In this document: positions 58,921 through 64,000 of the stretch, piece after piece
Position numbering within the stretch: the first letter of the stretch is position 1
Layout: every line of letters starts with the position of its first letter
Assembly: GCA_026261815.1 (NCBI GenBank)
Contig: JAMPIT010000484.1
Coordinates: 10,328,501-10,392,500 of the forward strand
Source of the DNA: Monarcha castaneiventris obscurior
Lineage: Eukaryota; Chordata; Aves; Passeriformes; Monarchidae
Reading direction: 5' to 3'
DNA length: 64,000 bases
Translations under genes and position numbers: made by a program
The notes under the pieces: model-generated
The model's input: only the letters and a program-made list of their open reading frames with translations
Databases searched by the model: none
What the model was told of the DNA's origin: nothing

Positions 58921-61900
58921 AAAGGCCTACCATGTTTCAGATCAATGTTGTGCCAATGAAAACATCTGCATTTAAATGTGGCATATGGTAAATGCAGTCC
59001 GATATCACAACACTGGAGATTTCTCCTGTTAGGAAGGAGCAAGTCTGCTGAAAGTTTTCTGGTCTAACACTGAGATGTTCAGAGATGTTATGACATACAC
59101 TCAGAAAGCACCAAGTAAGAGCTTGACACCTTGATTTGATTTTGATTTTTTGAAATGCACAAGTTCGCCTGGCTTTCAGGGAACTCTAAATCTCAGCATC
59201 TGTAAAGGCGATGTAAATTAATGAAAAATTCTGCAGACACCACGTGGGAGGAGGGACTGCCACAGAGCAGTGACTAGTGGGGGTGGGACTAACAGAGTCC
59301 CTTGGAAAGGGTGGGAAATTATATCCATTTTGCTATCACATCCATTTCTACTTTTCTATTCCAATCAACATGGGGATAAACAGAAGGATTAGCAGGTTAT
59401 GCTTGTATGTCCTGAAATTTTGACAGCTTCTGCAGTTGTAGGAATGGGTAGTTTTTACACGTACAACTGAAAACTGACCCAAATTTATTTATCTGAAGAC
59501 CAAATTTCAAAGTTTTCTTGTCCCTTTGAGAAAGCTTGTTGGGTACACAGTTCTTAAATTCATCCTCATTTTCAGGCTGCATTCACAGCTGAAGACCTTG
59601 GGATAGGGAGACTGGCTAACCTTCATGCCCTGTTTGTGGTTAGCTTAGGTTTGAGTGTGGGTTTAGTTCAATCTCGAGGAATCCACACTTGGATTGTGAG
59701 ATTTTTGATAATAAACATCATGGAATGGAATCATTTTGTAGTTCAAGCTTGTCATCTCAGTGAAAGTAGAAACTGCTTAGAGATGGACTTAGAAAAAAAG
59801 AGAGTTGCCTAAAAGCCTGTTTTAGCACCTCAGTTTGGTCTGGCTCCACTGATTGTGAAGGAGTTGTATTCACGTCAAAATATAGTGACAAGAGGATGAA
59901 TCATGTTCTGGAATTTTTAATGCAGAAAATAAAATCACAATTTAAGTGATTTATAGTATGAACCTATTCCATCACGGAAATTGAAGAAATAAGAGTGTCC
60001 TCTTTCTAACAGTATATGGGCCAAAACCAGAGAGCAGGGTGTCCAAATTGTTTTTCAGAAACCTGGCGTGATACCCTATTTTTGGTGCTGCTTGGCAGCT
60101 AGACTCTGCTAATTGGTTACATTAATGTACAGTAACACAGGAGAATGGTTGGCTTTTGCTTGGTAATTAATCCAAAACCGTTGGCATCTGTAAAACCTTT
60201 TCAAGATGCTATTCAGTACAGGTATTGCAGCAGCACATGAGAGGATATTTGCATAACACCTTAAATGCACTCAAACTTTTCTCAAATACACATATTGATG
60301 TGGCTACCATGGGCTTGGGAAAGTGAAGGAAAAGCACCAGACCTGGCAAACCCCAGAATACAGGTTTGGCTTCCAGTATCTGCAAACCAGCTTTAGTCAG
60401 TGCCCAATTTGCAAGCCAGGCAATGTGCCTAGGCCCCAATATTTTGTTCTGCCCTCGTTCTGGGAACGTGGCATGTCCAAGAAGCCAAGGCAAACATGGT
60501 GTTTGCTTTTACAGGGTTATGTTTGGCTGACATTTCCTGAAGGAAAGAGTTCAGGAAAATAAATCCTAATTTTTATTGGGCATCATAATAAGAATAATAG
60601 CAGCTCATTAAACAGAGCAGTTGCATTTACCTTACTTCTGAGAGGCTAGTGGGAGGAACAGCCAGTGTGCATTATAGTGGGGAGCAGAGATTAAATCTTC
60701 ATGGATCTAGCAGACTGTAACAGTTTACACAAAATTGTTTTGGGAATTAAATTTACTTTTGTATCTAAAAGCCGGGCTAGGTACTGCAGATGTATGACTT
60801 TTACAGGAAAAAAAAGGTTTCTGTTGCTTAGTTCTGCTCTTAAGCCATTGGAAATGGCCATTTCTTAGCATCTGGCTTTCACAGGGAGACAAATGCAAGC
60901 AGGGTCTTTTCCAGTACCCAGGGAAGACAATAGAAGAACATAATTTGTTTTTGGTTTGAACCTCAGACAAATCAAATGAGGGGGTACATCACGTGGCCCT
61001 GTGGCATCTAGATTTCATGGTGATTTGTTTATTGTAAATACTGCAGAATAAAAATAAAAAATAGCTGCAGGCAAATTCTGTGATAGCTGTAAATTAATCT
61101 CTTTCAACCACACAGATGCAATCAAACATCTGGAAAGAACCAAGTGTTCCACAAGAAAGAACTGCCTACCTAAATCAGAGGTGCAGTACAAGTCAGCCTC
61201 CATATCATCAGTTGAATTCTCAAGATCAGTTCAATGGCTGGAATTATCTGCCCTTTCTCCTGGTTGTGCTCTCTGTGTTTGCTTTTTCAGTGTCATCTTT
61301 GTCATTTAGATGCCAGTTTTTACTCAAAAGTCTTACCTCTCTGAAATTTTTGTGTTCACTATATTTGGAACTCTGGATAGAAAACAAAGAAATAATGAAA
61401 ACTGTTTTTTTGATAACTGAGGATTATTTGGGGATAATTATTGCTATTGTGGCTCTAGAAGGTTTGCCCAGAAAAGGGATCAGGAACCAAATCCAGTAAA
61501 ATGTGCAAACACCTTTGCCTTGTGTAATCGTCCTGGTAGCTATGTAAATCCAATAGTAACAGAACCCTAAGGGACAAAAATTAAGTATTTAGGATTTCCT
61601 ATTGGTTAACATAGGCAATTCTGCAGTGCATTGTGGCTCTCATGAATTTCACTGTTGTACATGAACCCATCTAACATCTACCCAACAGTAAGCACTGCAG
61701 AGATAGCCTTTGTTGTTGGGAAACAAAAGGTAAAATCTTCATGCTTAGCAAATGGATGAACAGGCAGAATAGAACTGCATTCTGGCACAGTGTGCTCTGA
61801 AAGGAATCACAAATTGATTAGGAAAGCTGTCTTTTTAATTATTACTCAGGGAATCTGCCTTTAACAGTACCATGAATTTATTCTTGGAAGGTTTGCCCCC

Positions 61901-62269
61901 TTAGGAGGTTCCAGGTTAGATGCACTGAAATTAACTCACACTCCCCTTAGCCACATATTGTGATTTTCAAGGGAAATCTTGATGTATGTATAACTGGGGG
62001 AGCCCAAACCCAGATGCGACAAATTGTTCATTCCATGATACAACAAAAGATAAACTTTTATTGGTTTATGGGTTTGCTTCCCCCTTGTCACTTGGCTGCT
62101 TCTCAGGGTCATAATCAGCACCTTTTAACACCAGAATGAAGCAGATTTGCTCCACATGTTTCATACTGAATATTGCTCCACTATCTGCTCTAGCTGTGCC
62201 CATAGCCCAGTGACTCCCATGTCAGTGCTGCAAGAGCCAGTAAACTGCAAGCTCTTGGCAATAGCAGCA

Positions 62270-62560
62270 ACTATTCCCCCTGAAAATATTGCATTATATT
62301 CCCTGGCAGAGGAGAACATCTAATGGAGTACAGATGATGCGAATTAATCTTTGAATTAGCATTTCATTTGTTGGCCAAGATCTGATTGCCTTTTTTTTTT
62401 GTAGCATCCGCATAATGAACATAAAAAGATTACAAGATTTGTGAATGTAGTCGGTCCTCTGGAAGCTCTGGCAGCTGGCTAAGCTTTGACTTATTTGTTT
62501 TTTTTTCCTTAGTAATTAAAAACACTTCTACAAACTCAGAACACAACCATTATTAAGGGC
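62270..62560. promoter_or_regulatory. Candidate conserved non-coding element
   Basis: AT-rich block with gaattaatctttgaattagc, a palindromic NFI-like TTGGCCAA at 62371-62378, a T10 run (62391-62400) and several TAAT cores. There are few open frames. The mixture is typical of deeply conserved vertebrate non-coding elements near developmental genes. Conservation cannot be measured here. Confidence 0.25.
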
Positions 62561-63870
62561 ACTTCCAGAATAAGTCGTAAGAGTCAGAACTAAATCACTT
62601 CAGTTCCTTCTTGCCAGAGATGCTAAAGGAAAGTATCGTCCTGAGAATTTGTTTGAAAAATGTATTTCATGCACAGGTCATTAGAATTGAACAGGTTGGC
62701 TTGTCTACAAACATATGAATTAAAAGTATTGATATAGCTGAGATACGGGACACTTAAATTAATCCTTCCTCTTGGGTAAACCCTGCTTTCACTAGGCTCA
62801 ACACAGAACACACTGCCATGGCTTAGAATCAGTCTCACTCCCAAACCATTTCCAGAATGATGTGCAGGGTAGTGAGAATAGATGCTAGTAGTTACATAAA
62901 TCTTTGGTTAAAAGTACTTGGAATATATTTGAGTATACACAAACTCATTCCCAGAGCAGAAGTGGAAGACCCTGTGTCTTTCTGTACGATGGAAAGGTCT
63001 TGCACCAGCAGTGCATTTGTGTCATGATGAAGAGTGTTAGGGAACAGAGCAAGCAATGAAAGAGAGAGGAGTAGAAAATCCAAAAGGATCATTTTGAACT
63101 GGACACCAGAACCAATGGGACATAGGCAAGACATTGCAGGCAAGGCTTGTCTTGTGTCAAAGACTTTCTGGTGAAATCAGGGGGCTGTGGGTGCTGGCCT
63201 GGATCCCACTAGCACTATTAGACTCCATCCTGTTACATGTGGGATCTCATATTCCTGATGCAGCTGAATCTACAAGGCTCTGATCAGGGTGGGACTGGCC
63301 CTTGTCTCACCCCTCCATGTAGGGCGAGGAGGTGGAAAATTACACAGTGCACCTGGTAAGGTCAGTGCCGTGGGCAACTGGGGAGGCTCCATGGAATAAG
63401 TGGAGTTTGCTGCTTCCCATGGCCAGAAGTGATCAAGGCCCGAAGGAATGGGGATGCAATCCAGATCTTGGCATTTAAAAAAGGAGGTGGTGACAGGAAG
63501 ATTTGCAGGCAACAGATGTGGAAGGAGAAGGAGAGTTCAGGGACAAGGAGGATGGTGTGGTTGGTTCAGGTGCAAAAAGAAGATGGCTGGAGACAGTGTG
63601 GTGGGAACTGGGCCACTTTTGAAAGTGTCTTCTCAAATGGCTGTGGATCTTCTTTTCATTTTCATTGTTAGTGCATGTGGCAGGTTGGCAGAGTTCAGAG
63701 CTGTGTTTACAGCCCGAGGGCTCTTGGTTGCAGAGGAAGTTTCTCTTCTTGAGCACATGTCTGCAGAACTTGTTTTAAGAGGTGAAAAAATATGGCCTTG
63801 GGCTAAAGCCAAGAAGTGGAGCAAAGATAGCTGGGGTTTATATCTGATTGATTCCAACACAAGTGTAAAG
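62561..63870. other. Unique sequence, no gene seen
   Basis: Frames at 63429-63888 are open together on two + and two - frames, with the longest 146 codons (63448-63888 +). The translation has no domain, and a pileup of open frames on both strands in GC-richer sequence favours chance. No repeat was recognised before 63870. Confidence 0.6.
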
Positions 63871-63985
63871 TTTGCAGGAGTCACTTAATCTTCTGTTTCC
63901 CTTAATGTAAAATAGAATATCTAAAAGGATATCTAAAAGGATATTTTAAGGCTTAGTTCTTTAGTAAAGCACTTCTAAGGTAAAA
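63871..63985 (+). mobile_element. MIR-type SINE fragment, forward
   Basis: tttgcaggagtcacttaatc then ttctgtttcccttaatgtaa and aatag correspond to the MIR segment gggcaagtcacttaacctct, cagtttcctcatctgtaaaatg, and gcttagttctttagtaaagc, acttct to its tail (taaagcgctt). Where MIR has its GGATAATAAT-like segment, this copy carries a short tandem run of atctaaaagg units (63919-63944). Heavily diverged; the fragment runs close to the end of the window. Confidence 0.6.
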
Positions 63986-64000
63986 GCTGCTGGTGAGAGG

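Larger units (their letters stand above)
57836..62269. other. Unique sequence with old repeat debris, no gene seen
   Basis: Frames here are below about 130 codons (61116-61499 +, 58743-59042 -) with no domains. An ancient SINE fragment (58345) and a pyrimidine tract (58876) are listed separately. AT-rich blocks at 57990-58200 and 60540-60790 (TAATTTTTATTGGGC, TTAAATCTTC) resemble conserved non-coding DNA in texture only. Confidence 0.6.

Noticed and set aside
63429..63888. Overlapping + and - frames of 80 to 146 codons
   Set aside because: Several frames open at once on both strands, in a GC-richer patch; no domain or splice sites.
1..64000. A new multi-gene biological system
   Set aside because: The window lacks clustered coding frames, shared promoters or operon-like spacing. 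It reads as eukaryotic intergenic or intronic DNA.

Overview
This is a 64 kb piece of vertebrate nuclear DNA, almost certainly from a bird. The main evidence is three 5'-truncated CR1 LINE copies. Two are inverted and begin with the CR1 3' end (12658 and 22801), and one is in forward orientation ending in the CR1 terminal motif atgattctatg (47451). There is also a decayed solo LTR of an avian endogenous-retrovirus type. Overall repeat density is low, CpGs are depleted, base composition is moderately AT-rich, and no operons or dense open frames are present. This fits an intergenic or intronic stretch of a bird macrochromosome. I cannot name the species, chromosome or neighbouring genes.

No protein-coding gene, rRNA, tRNA or CRISPR array can be supported. 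Every open frame is short (at most about 165 codons), lacks a recognisable domain, and is usually open on several overlapping frames by chance. Two stretches read slightly more like protein than the rest: about 33306-33590, which follows a splice-acceptor-like sequence, and about 41010-41360. They are reported only as low-confidence candidates.

Layout: 1-12657 is unique sequence with one T/G-rich tract, one A/C-rich tract and several short perfect palindromes or hairpins. 12658-13112 is an inverted CR1. 13113-17861 is AT-rich unique sequence. 17862-18311 is a 450 bp LTR-like element with matching ends. 18312-24389 holds a G-rich run, AT/GT microsatellites and a second inverted CR1. 24390-24660 is a 271 bp pure polypyrimidine satellite that switches from TTTCCC to TTCCC units. 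24661-40999 is featureless at my resolution apart from a weak MIR-like fragment and short duplications. 41000-41480 is a local CpG-rich, motif-rich patch. 42787-42855 is a TA/CA microsatellite. 46841-47451 is a forward CR1. 54420-54790 is a GC-richer patch. The last 7 kb carries old repeat debris (an L3-like CR1 fragment and two MIR-like SINE fragments) and a candidate conserved non-coding block near 62.3 kb.

Nothing in the window amounts to a new biological system. The best targets for follow-up are the switching polypyrimidine satellite, the LTR with intact terminal repeats, the CpG/E-box patch at 41 kb, and a handful of perfect hairpins.
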